Below, one piece after another: positions 48,353 to 57,532 of a stretch of 64,000 nucleotides of DNA. Positions within the stretch are counted from its first letter, which is position 1; every line of letters begins with the position of its first letter. The stretch is from NCBI GenBank assembly GCA_947095585.1, contig OX352763.1, positions 67,655,024 to 67,719,023 of the forward strand, in the 5' to 3' direction. The notes beneath the pieces are model-generated. The model was given only the letters and a program-made list of their open reading frames with translations. It was not told where the DNA came from and made no database searches. Both the position numbers and the translations under genes were made by a program. The DNA comes from Nephrocerus scutellatus. Lineage: Eukaryota > Arthropoda > Insecta > Diptera > Pipunculidae.

Positions 48353-49062
48353 GAAGAAAGTGCAAAACTGTAATGTAAAAAACCGGTAACAGAAGAGCAT
48401 TTGATCTTAAAAAAAAACAACCCATAAAAATTAACATTTTTCATCCAAATTCTCTAATCGCAGAAATTGATATGGGAGCCCCTCGATCCTGGGCCATTTT
48501 ATCATTTTATTGTAGGAGAAAATCATCGAAACAGACATTTGACATCAGATGTTAAAATTGAAAAAGCTCAGATCATTTTATTCTGAGCACTTAGAGCACG
48601 CTCATACTCTGAGCAAATAAGAAACACGAACATTTATCTTGAGAACTCTTTGACTGCTCTGAACTAATTTATGAAAACGCCAAATGACAGAATATTGTGA
48701 AAACTTGTTGTTCTATCTGTAAGTTGATATCGACAACAAAAAAAACGACATCAATAAAAATACAATTCAGTAAATAAAAATGTAAGTTGAAGTAAGCATA
48801 AAACATGTATGTCTCGTTTCATTTTCTGGGTTCATTTGTGCGTGAGCTAAGATTTCTCTCTCTCTCTCTCCACCACCAAAACCATGCAGCGCAGCCGACT
48901 GCGCAGCACACACCGCACAAAGTCCATAAAGGGCGACGAATATCTGATGCCAGTATAGATATTTAAAAAATGTATAAGGGCCTTGCGGCCGAACCCGAGA
49001 CCCGATCACTACCAAATTTTCGAAAAAGTATTGTTTATTGGGTATACACATGTGTGTAAAAT
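46056..49062 (+). repeat. Array unit 6 (last unit)
   Basis: About 3,007 bp to the point where the other units join the next copy. Here element D continues instead. It shares ancestral-looking alleles with unit 1 (longer T run at about 46977, GGTTTTGTTGC at about 47142, GCTAAACAG at about 48227). Confidence 0.93.
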
Positions 49063-49289
49063 TTGAAGAAAATCGGGAAAATTTTTTAAAATTTTTGTTT
49101 GGGAGCCCCCCGACCGCGCAGCCCGAGGGGCCTCAAAATTTAATAGAAAGTGTTGTCTCCGGAAATACACATGTGTGCCAAATTTCAATAAAATCGGGCT
49201 GTAGGAAGTGGGTTAAAAATTGATCGCAAGAATCCACCACAAACCCACAAACACACGGGCAAGTGAAGTTAATATAGAGAATTTAAAAA
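48418..49289 (+). mobile_element. Element D, complete copy at the end of the array
   Basis: It starts AACCCATAAAAATTAAC, contains a CT microsatellite (about 48855-48871) and two ACACATGTGT blocks (about 49045 and 49167), and ends TATAGAGAATTTAAAAA at 49289. This copy is about 870 bp, against about 480 bp in BEL copy A; the two share both ends, the CAGCGCAGCCG-like stretch and the GGAGCCCC blocks. Partial copies (first about 650 bp) close array units 1-5, for example 33352-34002. BEL pol sequence resumes in frame right after it. Confidence 0.75.
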
Positions 49290-49290
49290 C

Positions 49291-49649
49291 CACAAGAATT
49301 ATTTTATCTTTTTAGTTAAACCGACTGCATTTATGCTTAGATTCATTAGTAATTATAGGTTGGACGAAACAAAAATGGGAAACACTCCTACTTATGCAGT
49401 AGAGAAATGCAAGCTGGAATAGTGGTAGTAATAAAGGAAGTCCAAGGAATATATTTCAACGACGAAATAGAAGACCTAAAACATGACCGAGAACTCAACA
49501 AGCGCAGTCGATTATCGGCTCTTGCCGCTTTTCTTGACGAAAATGGATTGTTGCGAGTCGGTGGGCGCATTCACCGTTGCGTGGCATCGCATGCTCTTGC
49601 CAAAAGATCATATATTCACTCGGTTGGTACTTACCGAGCTGCATGTTCA
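49291..49649 (+). pseudogene. BEL copy C linker between RNase H and integrase
   Basis: The translation includes KPTAFMLRFISNYRL, IKEVQGIYFNDEIEDLK and RSRLSALAAFLDENGLLRVG, the conserved LLRVGGR linker before the BEL integrase zinc finger. It breaks at the LINE insertion after TELHVQ. Confidence 0.85.
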
Positions 49650-50089
49650 AATGTTGAATCTGTGCTGTTGTTTTGGTGCAGCACTTTGAAGTGACCGCTA
49701 ATAACACAAAACGATTACAAACGTCCGTAAATAGGTGCCTACGGAAAATCTTGAGGGTTTTCTGGCCTAACCGTATCTCTAACGAACATCTTTACCAGAG
49801 AACGGGTCAGGAACCAGTAGGCACAACGACGGAAGTGGCAGTGGATTGGTCGCACACTCCGAAAAGCCAACAGTTCCATAGCAAACTACGCAATGCAATG
49901 GAATCCGTTATCTCAGGATGGTAGAAGAACGGGTCGTCCGACAAATATATGGCGCAGAATAGTTGAGGAGGAGTCACGGCTATTGGGGAAGAGTTGGAGA
50001 GAGCTGAAGCTCATTGCCAGGAACCGCACACGATGGAGCGTAGGCGTAGTAGAGCCCCTAGGACACACAAGGGGATATAGGACATAAGT
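49650..50089 (+). mobile_element. 5'-truncated RTE-like LINE insertion (440 bp) with 7-bp target duplication
   Basis: ATGTTCA is repeated at 49643-49649 and 50090-50096, and the BEL frame continues in phase outside. The insert encodes only the LINE C-terminus in several frames: RLQTSVNRCLRKILRVFWPN, ISNEHLYQRTGQEPV and GRPTNIWRRIVEEESRLLGK. It belongs to the same clade as the LINE at 21-23 kb but is a different subfamily. Severe 5' truncation with target duplication is typical of LINE insertion. Confidence 0.87.
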
Positions 50090-50096
50090 ATGTTCA

Positions 50097-50830
50097 GCAT
50101 TACCATGTACGAGCTCAAACACTACTTGCCATAACAAGGCAACAGTTTTGGCGGCCAGTCCAGGGTAAGGTTATAGCAAATAGTGTGATTCATTGTTGTG
50201 TTCAATGTAAAAGATCAAACCCAACTGCATTGAAACAATTAATGGGCAACCTGCCGGAATCAAGGGTGCAACCAGGACGTCCTTTTATAACCACCGGAGT
50301 CACTTTGCTGGACCAGTGTGGACACATTTTAAAATCCGAGGAAAGAAATCGCAAAACTCTTACATTGCAATATTTTGCTGCTTTGCAGTTCACTTAAAGG
50401 TCGTTTCAGATCTATCAACAGATGGCTTCATCGGAGCGTTGCGACGCTTTTGGTGTAGACGAAGAAATTGTCGGACACTGTTCTCATGCAACTAACTTCA
50501 TCGGAGCTAAAAATCAGCTACACGAACTATATCAGTTGTTTAATTATCAACGGTTGACTGACAAAATTCATGCAGAATGCAACCGTCGAGGCATAGATTT
50601 CCAATGCATTCAACCCCGAGCACCACATTTTGGCGGGCTATGGGAATCAGCAGTAAAATCTTCAAAACAGTTTTTACGTAAAGCAGTATCTTCTGTCTCA
50701 TTAACCTATGAGGAATTTTGCACAGTTATCACAGAAATTGAACCCTATTTCCCCAATATCATCGGATGCCAACGACTTGGCGGAATCAACCCCAGGTCAT
50801 TTTCTTATTGGTGATCAACTGACAACAATA
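50097..50830 (+). pseudogene. BEL copy C integrase
   Basis: The zinc-binding part includes VIHCCVQCKRSNPTALKQLM followed by GNLPESRVQPGRPFI. One base appears lost near 50303, so the catalytic core start (expected GVD-AGP) is out of frame. The second region reads CSHATNFIGAKNQLHELYQL where the family has SDNGTNF, so the second catalytic Asp reads His. RAPHFGGLWESAVKSSKQFL carries the catalytic Glu. The end (TEIEPYFPN) is frameshifted again before the DUF5641 part. Confidence 0.87.
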
Positions 50831-50849
50831 GTAGACCCAAATGTGGCTC

Positions 50850-51331
50850 CATTAAAAGCTTATACATTGACACGATGGTAGCTAGTCAGTCACATCAAGC
50901 AAGAATTTTGGAGACGGTGGTCTGAGGAATATTTGTCCGGCCTACAATATCGCTACAAGTGGAAGACAAAAAGTCAAACTGCAACTCGAGGATTGGTGGT
51001 TTTAATCAAGGAAGACAATATGCCCTCAATACAATGGCGATTAGGTCGAATACTAAATGTTTTTAAGGGCAAAGACAGCCTGGTAAGAGTGACCGATGTG
51101 AAAACTGGGTTTGGCATTTTCAGGAGGCCGATAACCAAACTGTGTCCACTACCAATCAGCACGGAATCGCCAGAATCAGAAAAAACTCCCACCGACGAGT
51201 CAGAAAACGAGCTTCGGAAACAGCTGAGAAGTAACGAACCTGAGACTGAAGCACAGAGGTCATCATCAAGAATCACAAGATCTCGTGGTAAGATTTTCAG
51301 TCTTCCCAGCCTACTTGTGATCTTGCTGTAG
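50850..51331 (+). pseudogene. BEL copy C DUF5641 C-terminal domain
   Basis: An open frame from 50933 gives GLQYRYKWKTKSQTATRGLV, VLIKEDNMPSIQWRLGRILN, KDSLVRVTDVKTGFGIFRRP and ITKLCPLPI. This is the complete DUF5641 core found at the C-terminus of BEL Pol. An acidic/Ser-rich tail follows. The 50-80 bases before it (WRRWSEEYLS-like) are in another phase. Confidence 0.87.
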
Positions 51332-51551
51332 TTTACATCTGCTTACACACGACGCGCGACACGCGTCACACGAGGAATATCAAAAATGCTGTGTGAGATA
51401 TAGCTGCTCAGCAGCTCTCTAGGTCATGTGAAAGGTCAAAAACTTACGACTTCACTTTTTGTTAACGCTTTTGTATAATTTTTTTTTTAATGTCTGAAAA
51501 TCGACTCTTCAGGAGTAAACTCAAAAAAGAAAAAGAAGAAAAGAAAAACAA
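51332..51551. other. Non-coding stretch after BEL copy C
   Basis: It may contain LTR remains, but no matching second LTR was seen. A purine run (AAAAAAGAAAAAGAAGAAAA) lies at about 51525-51545. Confidence 0.4.
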
Positions 51552-51765
51552 ACAACCCATAAAAATTTAAATTTTTCACGTAAATTCTCCAAAAGTATAC
51601 TGAACTCCACTATAAGTGCTGAAAAATAAAAACGCATGCGAAGCACTGCGACCCAATAACAAAACAACCCCAATCGTAAAGCAAGTAGCGCTCCTTAAAG
51701 CGCACCAACGCACACAGAACACAGTCATTAATGTATGACATGATCACGGCCTGATCACTCAAAAA
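51552..51765 (+). mobile_element. Element D fragment, 5' end only
   Basis: It starts CAACCCATAAAAATTTAAAT with AAATTCTCC, like the other element D copies, then diverges. The 3' end motif was not found. Confidence 0.55.
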
Positions 51766-51769
51766 TTCA

Positions 51770-52870
51770 TCACCATATTTGGCTCTACAACCATGGTCCG
51801 GTCCTGGACTCCCGCAAAAAGTCTCTCCACCGGTCCTGATTTCGAGCCGATGTGATCCAGTTTAGCATCCCTAAACTCTGGGCGTCATGGTCTACGCCAT
51901 CCTTCCAGCGTAGGCTTGGTCGGCCTCGATGTCGAGCTCCATAAGTCCTACCGCAAATGACTTTCGCGAGCAGGATCCTCTTCGCTCATGCGAGCTAGGT
52001 GTCCTACCCACCGGAGCCTACCGAGCTTAATTTTCTTCACGATGTTGACATCGCGGTAACGCTCGTAGATCTCATCATTATAGAGTCTCCGGAATCGTCT
52101 TTCCTCAAATACGGGGCCAACAATTCTCCGTAATACTTTTCTCTCGAAGGCGGCTAAGAGGTCAGAATGCTTTTTGCTAAGCACCCAAGTCTCGGATCCA
52201 TATGTAAGTACTGGTATGACCATTGTCTTATATATCAGCAGCTTGGATGTTATGGTTAAGTGCTTGGATTTGAAGAGTCTTGACAGGCTATAGTAGGCTT
52301 TGTTGGCTTAAGGCAACCATGTGCGTATTTCTGGTTCCATGTTGTTATCGGCGGCGACGTGGCCACCATGTACTTTGTTTTGCTCTCATTTATGTGCAGC
52401 TCCAGATTTCGTGCCGCCTGCTCTATATGGACGAAAGCTTCCTGTACAGCTCTTCGGTTTCTACCAACGACGTCAATATCGTTTGCGTAAGCCAGTATCT
52501 GAATGGGCTTATAGAGGATTGTTCCTCTCGCCGTTACGTCAGAGTCTCGGATCACTTTCTCCAACGCCAGGTTGAAGAGGACGCAGGCCAGTCCACCCCT
52601 TTTTCGAAGCCCGTTATAGAAGTTGAATGGGCTTGATAGTGATCCGGATATTTTTACTTGGTTTATGACATTGGTCATGGTCAACCTACATAGTCGTGTC
52701 AGTTTATTTGGGATGCCGAATTCTCTAATGGCTTTATAAAGTTCTATTCTATACTCTGGCTATGCTATCATAGGTGGCTTTAAAGTCTATTAAAAGATAT
52801 ATGTCATATACTGATTTTTGTAAGACACCATTCCCTGTCCACCGCATATCCTGAATTGCTGTTAAGCCAG
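51770..52870 (-). pseudogene. LINE (second family), inverted copy with internal deletion: RT and C-terminus
   Basis: The minus strand starts with a piece of the endonuclease N-terminus (ITAIQDMRWTGNGVLQKS, about 52865-52805). It joins directly to RT motif A (LLIDFKATYDSIAR) at about 52797, so roughly the remaining endonuclease and RT fingers were deleted. RT continues at 52684-52256: MTNVINQVKISGSLSSPFNF, LFNLALEKVIRDSDV, and catalytic box YANDIDVVGR, where relatives have YADD. The C-terminal block at 52223-51948 has VLTYGSETWVLSKKHSDLLA and IKLGRLRWVGHLARM. Stops follow to about 51790. Plus-strand frames here are shadows. Confidence 0.88.
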
Positions 52871-52960
52871 CATTATATTTGCACCGGGTGACATAACAGC
52901 AATCCAGGAGGTGCGGTGAACGGGGAATGGTGTTTTACAAAAATCGCAATATGACATATA
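52798..52960. repeat. Inverted repeat formed by two head-to-head LINE 5' parts (about 65-bp arms)
   Basis: 52798-52864 is an imperfect reverse complement of 52894-52960 (for example CACCATTCCCTGTCCACCGC against GCGGTGAACGGGGAATGGTG), with 29 bp between. Both arms encode the same endonuclease N-terminal peptide in opposite directions. Confidence 0.9.
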
Positions 52961-53436
52961 TTACAGCTGTCATGCAAGACATCGAGTGCTTGCGTTGGGG
53001 TTTCTAGTCAGCAAAAGAATAAAAACCCACCGTTATCGGCTTTAAAGAAATAAATGAACGGCTATGCACCCTTCGCGTGCGGGGCAAATTTAAAACATAA
53101 GCGGTTCACGCACCTACAGAGAATTCCCCAGATGATGACAAAGAAGAATTCTTTGAATTAGTCGAACGGGAACTCCATGCCTGCCCTCAGTATGATGTAA
53201 AAATCATTCTGAGATATCAAAAAAGGCAGCAATTATAACGTTGTTGAGTACCGCGTATAAGATTTTCTCCTCTATCCTTCTAGACAGGATAGCCTCATAC
53301 GTTCAAGTCATCATTGGTCTATACCAATGTGGCTTCATCCCAGCAAATCAACAACTGATCAGATTTACACCCTTAGGCAGCTGACGGAAAAATGTCTAGA
53401 GTTTCGAAACTCACTACACCATCTTTTTATCGACTA
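52890..53436 (+). pseudogene. LINE (second family), plus-strand copy, part 1: endonuclease and RT fingers
   Basis: Endonuclease pieces: TGNGVLQKSQYDIYYSCHAR, HRVLALGFLVSKRIKT, FKEINERLCTLRVRGKF and DDDKEEFFELVERELHACPQ (about 52890-53215). RT starts [20 protein letters not shown] and continues with [10 protein letters not shown] (about 53240-53345), ending HHLFIDY at 53436. Stops and one deletion (the catalytic part of the endonuclease) show decay. The Helitron starts at 53437, and the LINE resumes at 62994. Confidence 0.85.
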
Positions 53437-53667
53437 CTAGCTGATTACCCGGCGTTGCCCAGGTATTTATTCATCCCAATCTTCTATTAGGCAGGGTTAG
53501 AAAAAAGAATTATATCTACCTATAGGGTAAAATTGCAGTTTTTATTAACAAAAATTTATTTTAAATTGTAGCTATAGTATAGAAATTATAAAATAAAATT
53601 AAATAAACATACATAAAATTAATTTAAAAAAAATACTTGGTTGTATACAATGTTTTTAGTTTCACCT

Positions 53668-54005
53668 TCAAGAGCAGGAATAAACAAATTCTAAGGTCAA
53701 CCCAACCCAGAGCAAGCAAAATATAGTTGTCCGTGGAAAAAACATGGCGATCTCAAATCTATACTCCGCAGTACTTAATAAACTGTCCGACTTATGGATC
53801 TTCATCGAAAACGCAAGTTTTACTGGAAATTGCAATTTAAAAGGTAGATCCGTCAAAATGAGTGCTGTCCGTGGGATAAAAACTGTTTCACAATGTCCCT
53901 TTTCTGTGAAGATAGTCGCTTCAATTATATTTACCGGCATCTCTTTTACGCACAGTCTTGTGCCGTTGCAAACATTTGGCGAGTCGAGAATCCGTAGTTA
54001 ATTAA
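53668..54005 (-). pseudogene. Helitron Pif1-like helicase, C-terminal fragment
   Basis: The minus strand reads LRILDSPNVCNGTRLCVKEM, then MPVNIIEATIFTEKG, then FIPRTALILTDLPFKLQFPV and KLAFSMKIHKS. This is the conserved end of Helitron Rep/helicase proteins (LCNGTRL, PR-PL-PTD-PF and FPV-LAF-MTINKSQG). The usual KSQGQ is lost and only remnants of the last motif follow. The helicase would unwind DNA during rolling-circle transposition. No Rep/HUH part is present, so this copy is non-autonomous. The plus-strand frame at 53744 is a shadow. Confidence 0.78.
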
Positions 54006-54789
54006 TTGGAGATCAAACTGTAAGACGATATAGTGGCAATCCAGACGAATTAATCAATTTAGCATATCCATAATTAATGGCTACTAATCTACCTTTTCCA
54101 CCATTACCACCAAATTCGTCGCCAAATGGTCGCCGAGTACTACTCTATACACCACTTTTCATCTCAGCGACCCCGAAAACTATGGGATCGACAATAATAT
54201 GGCCCCCCCCGCCACTCAGTTATCGACCCCATCCCCCTAGAGCTGTCTAACCATCACCATTCAACTCAGCGACCACGAAAACTATAAAATCAACACTAAT
54301 ATCGTTCACCCCCCATCAGTTATCGACCACATCCCCCTAGAGCTGTCTTACCAACACCATTCAACTCAGCGGCCACGAAAACTATAACATCGACACTAAT
54401 ATCGTTCACCCCCCCCCCCCCTCAGTTATCGACCCCATCTCCCTAGAGCTGTCACCATTCAACTCAGCAACCCTGAAAACCATAGAATCAACATTAATAT
54501 CGATCACCCACCCCCTTGCGGTAATATAACTCACCGATAGGAGTGTACTACCAGCACTATTCGTCTCGGCGATACCGCAAACGGTTAGTCCGACACTAAA
54601 ACCGCCTGCCACACCTCCCCCAGCCAAAAAACGTTATACCTCCCACCACCTATGTTTTATTCCACATAGTAACTAATATGGATACCAAGTTTGGTTGAAA
54701 TTGGTCAAGGCGTTCCAGAGCTAGTTAGGCACAAATATATATATATATATATATATACAAATATACAAACAAATTCCATATTTTATATA
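54006..54789. repeat. Helitron interior with 100-106-bp tandem repeat and TA microsatellite
   Basis: CAGTTATCGACC...CCCTAGAGCTGTC recurs at 54217, 54317 and 54423 (100 and 106 bp apart), with C-run length differences. Flanking partial units extend the array from about 54160 to 54630. Coding is not supported in either strand. A TA run lies at 54735-54757. GTTTGGTTGAAATTGGTCAA at about 54691 resembles the interior of many insect non-autonomous Helitrons (recollection, not checked). Confidence 0.7.
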
Positions 54790-55463
54790 TGTAGGAATTG
54801 TGGGAAGTTCATTTCCTCCGTTCCTGGTATTGTATCGCTAATCATTTTTATCTTTTGCATTTACTTAATATTCTAGTTCTTATCTCATTAAATAAAAAAA
54901 TTGTTTTGGTCATACGTTGCGCAGTCACCGTCGTTCCTGTTTTGCTGCGTCGTTCAAATGTCGACCGAATTGCTTAGGGTCGAATTTCTTCAGCGTAGAG
55001 CTGTCGATGTAGGACAGTTTAATCACCACAGGGGTGATTGACAGCATAATACTCGTATATAAGCGAGTCAACGTGGGTTGGTGTTATCGCAAAACGATGA
55101 CACCAGCGAAGCTAATTGTTGGCGTAAGCGGTACTTGCAGCAGCCGGTGCGACGTCAGCAGTAATCCAATACTGCCTAAGTATTGGATTACTGCTGACGT
55201 CGCACCGGCTGCTGCAAGCACTGCATGTGTGGGACATGCTGTGAGGCCAACGAAGTCGGTGATTGCAGCAGAGACTGGGAGTTAGTTTTCGCTGTTTAAG
55301 TCGTGCAGTTCGTCATCGCGTGTAATTTTAATTAACTTATTGTTGTAAATTATTTTAGATCGTATATTTTATCTGTATCTTGTTTTTTTATTATTAATGA
55401 TATTAATAAAATCACAAAACTATTTTTGTTCCTTTTAAATGAAAAATCGCATTCTTTTCTACA
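54790..55463 (+). repeat. 5' LTR of the gypsy element
   Basis: Begins TGTAGG and ends TCTACA. About 285 bp at its 3' side (from GTATTGGATTACTGC at 55180) match the 3' LTR with moderate divergence. A TATA-like sequence, CGTATATAAGCGAG, lies at about 55054. AATAAAATCACAAAAC near 55406 is in a position suitable for polyadenylation. The 5' boundary is inferred from the TGTAGG/CCTACA ends and the TATA duplication. Confidence 0.75.
55134..55218. repeat. Perfect 39-bp inverted repeat in the 5' LTR (7-bp loop)
   Basis: Arms 55134-55172 and 55180-55218 are exact reverse complements (starting CTTGCAGCAGCCGGTGCGAC), separated by TGCCTAA. The 3' LTR has only sequence related to the right arm (about 62670-62730). 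Confidence 0.97.
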
Positions 55464-55481
55464 TGGGAGCTCAACCGGGAT
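55464..55481 (+). promoter_or_regulatory. Putative primer-binding site
   Basis: TGGGAGCTCAACCGGGAT lies directly after the LTR end TACA, the position of the tRNA primer-binding site in LTR elements. The matching tRNA was not identified. Confidence 0.55.
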
Positions 55482-55539
55482 GTCACCGGATAAATTTGGG
55501 AAATTTCTTTTTTTGTTTTTCTCGGGCGAATATTAAAAT

Positions 55540-55840
55540 AGTGGACAGAGTAAAATAAAGCTAAGAAGGTAAAGATAGTGAAGAGAGTAAAATAAAGCTA
55601 AGAAGGTAAAGACAGTGAAGGGAGTGAAATAAAGCTAAGAAGGTAAAGACAGTGAACAGAGTAAAATAAAGTTAACACGGTAAAGGCAGTGAAGAGAGTG
55701 AAATAAAGCTAAGAAGGTAAAGACAGTGAACAGAGTGAAATAAAGCTAAGACGGTAAAAACAGTGAAGAGAGTAAAATAAAGATAAGAAGGTAAAGACAG
55801 TGCAGAAAGTAAGATAAAGCAAAGAAGTTGGAGTGAAGTT
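55540..55840 (+). repeat. 37-bp purine-rich tandem repeat in the element leader, about 8 copies
   Basis: CTAAGAAGGTAAAGACAGTG and variants start at 55561, 55598, 55635, 55672, 55709, 55746 and 55783, exactly 37 bp apart. The intervening part is AAGAGAGTAAAATAAAG. The array is almost free of C on the plus strand and lies between the primer-binding site and gag. Confidence 0.93.
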
Positions 55841-55931
55841 AAGAAGATAAGAACGACAAGTGAGGAAAGAGATATAGGAAAGTAAAGAGTGAATCCGTGC
55901 GGAGAAGAGACGTGGTTCCTGGATAAAGTGA

Positions 55932-56210
55932 ATGGACGATCTGCAGAAACTTACAGTTCGTCAGCTACAGGCGATTCTTAAGAGAAGAGGCCTGTCCTAT
56001 CGATATAACATCAAAACTAGCTTGGTGGATCGTGTTCGCAGTGCGTTAGGAGAAGAAAGTGTAAAGGTAATGGACATATTAGGCGCGATAAGAGAAGAAG
56101 AAGACGAACTTTCTGACACGAGCAACGACCAGACAAACGACCAAGGCAAAGAAGTCCGCCAGCAAGCCGAAGAAGCCACGATGACTACTAAAAACAACTT
56201 CGTTTTCTGA
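55932..56210 (+). pseudogene. gypsy gag N-terminal part (SAP-like)
   Basis: The frame opens MDDLQKLTVRQLQAILKRRG, then LVDRVRSALGEE. This is a SAP-type helix-extended-helix pattern seen at the N-terminus of some gypsy-type Gag proteins. An acidic, Gln-rich linker follows. It ends at a stop just before continuing gag-like residues in the next frame (about 56218, VEESLEQFLGERR). The ATG at 55932 is the first after the leader repeats and is a plausible start. Confidence 0.7.
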
Positions 56211-56217
56211 GACGTCG

Positions 56218-56675
56218 AAGAGTCTCTGGAACAATTCTTAGGAGAAAGACGAAATAACTGTGCCAAATGGATTATAAATGTTTGAGGAAATTGCAACATC
56301 GTGTGAGTGGAATGATGTACAAAAATATCTCTACTCGCGTAGACTATTGAAAGGAGCCGCAAAATTGGCGGTAGAAGCGACGGAGAGAGTAACAGACTGG
56401 TTCAAACTGAAGGCACTTTTAGCAAAGGAGTTCGGAAGGAAGACGTCAAGCATCGAAATACACAAAAGATTGGAGTCTAGAAAAAAAACTCCTCAGAGAC
56501 CCTATTAGAATACCTGTACGTAATGTCGCAGATCCGTGGTGAAGGAGACGTTGATGAATTCTCATTAATAGAGTACATAATAAATGGGATTCCGGACACG
56601 GTAAAAAATAAAACAATATTCTGCGAAGCCTCGACGCTGCAGGAGATAAAATCCAAGTTATAAGTAAACCAGAGG
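56218..56675 (+). pseudogene. gypsy gag core (capsid-like), frameshifted
   Basis: Pieces: FEEIATSCEWNDVQKYLYSR and GAAKLAVEATERVTDWFKLK in the 56278 frame, then LLEYLYVMSQIRGEGDVDEF, LIEYIINGIPD and LQEIKSKL in another frame after an A7 run at about 56480. Helical capsid content of this kind (W-DV-KYLY, L-Y-IINGIP) is typical of gypsy Gag. Stops near 56283 and 56660. Confidence 0.75.
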
Positions 56676-57254
56676 ATGCAACGCCAGATGCCGAAACAAC
56701 GAGTTGAGACCAATAGAAATATGATGACTGGTAAGTCAAACTCTTCCCATGGCGGACGCCCCGTTGCGCCAAAACGATGTCACAACTGTGGGGCTACGTC
56801 GCACTTGGCTTTGAATTGTTCCGATAGGGCTAAGGGGGCACGGTGTTACCGATGCAACCAGTTTGGACACATCTCTCCCCAATGCCCGAACCAGAAAAAG
56901 GAAGACATTGATTCTAGAGGTGTGCGCAAAGTCCAGCGAATTGACTTGGACGGTAATCATGTGTCAATTAGTGTTGCGGAGAAACCCTACAAAGCATTCG
57001 TCGATAACGGAAGTGACGTCTCAATTGTACATAAATCGTTCGTGGAGGAAATTGGGGGAGTCGAAGTGAATCAACCAGGAATGACTCTAAAAGGATTTGG
57101 TAGCGCCCCCCTGAAAACAATGGGTTCCTGTCTTTTAGAAGTACGAATTGGTCCGGATAGGCACTGGGTTCGGTTCCAAGTGGTTCCGGACAATTGGATC
57201 TCAGATCGGATATTGCTGGGAAGAGATTTTTTTTGCAGAATGTGGAACTGCTGA
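56676..57254 (+). pseudogene. gypsy nucleocapsid zinc knuckles and aspartic protease
   Basis: Two CCHC knuckles are visible: CHNCGATSHLALNC (about residues 35-48) and CYRCNQFGHISPQC (about residues 57-70). The protease domain reads KPYKAFVDNGSDVSIVHKSF. The catalytic triad is DNG rather than the usual DTG or DSG. The second half has SDRILLGRDFF, the conserved LLGRDF. The frame stops at 57254; the following residues (57255-57532, acidic) continue in another phase as the linker to RT. Confidence 0.88.
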
Positions 57255-57532
57255 TAAGTCACGGAAGAATTAAGCACATGAAGAAGGTGGATGTGGAGAG
57301 GGTGGAACGAGCTAAGACTAATAATATGGAGGAGAATGATGTTTTGAGCATCGGAGTGATTGACGACGAAGAGGACACAGATGGGAGCAGCCTGCGGGTT
57401 GGCAACGACAACTATAGAAATGCCATCTACGACATTGTTTCGGCTTATTCCCCCAGAACAGTTTCGAAGTCATGCATCGAAATTAACCTCGTACTGCAAG
57501 ATGAGAATCCTATATATACCTTTTTGAAGTGA
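57255..57532 (+). pseudogene. gypsy pol linker between protease and RT
   Basis: A charged stretch in the 57194-57532 frame (for example KKVDVERVERAKTNNMEEND, IDDEEDTDG) has no recognised domain. It ends where the AT-rich foldback begins. Confidence 0.55.

Larger units (their letters stand above)
31191..49062 (+). repeat. Six-copy tandem array of a 3.0-kb composite unit (BEL pol plus part of element D)
   Basis: Unit starts (CCAAACCAGGGTGCGCAC) are at 31191, 34003, 37018, 40033, 43048 and 46056, so unit lengths are about 2812, 3015, 3015, 3015, 3008 and 3007 bp. Each unit runs from BEL protease through RT and RNase H into element D and stops within it at ...ACATGTGTGTAAAAT. There the next unit begins with ACAGCAGCC. 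Only after unit 6 does element D continue to its end (49289), followed by the rest of BEL. Units 2, 3 and 4 looked identical wherever I compared them; units 1, 5 and 6 carry private differences. Confidence 0.97.
30078..51331 (+). mobile_element. BEL/Pao LTR retrotransposon, copy C (expanded by a six-copy internal array)
   Basis: Domain order on the plus strand is gag (30078-31190), protease, RT and RNase H (in each array unit from 31191), then the connection to integrase (49291-49649), integrase (50097-50830) and DUF5641 (about 50850-51331). Element D is inserted between RNase H and the integrase linker. The block from the protease to the middle of element D is repeated six times (31191-49062). 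A LINE piece lies at 49650-50089. Without the amplification the element would be of normal BEL length. No LTRs could be delimited. Confidence 0.88.

Noticed and set aside
53744..54001. Plus-strand 85-aa frame
   Set aside because: Antisense of the Helitron helicase fragment.
55034..55285. 83-aa frame in the gypsy 5' LTR
   Set aside because: It spans the perfect hairpin of the LTR and has no domain; LTR sequence is non-coding here.
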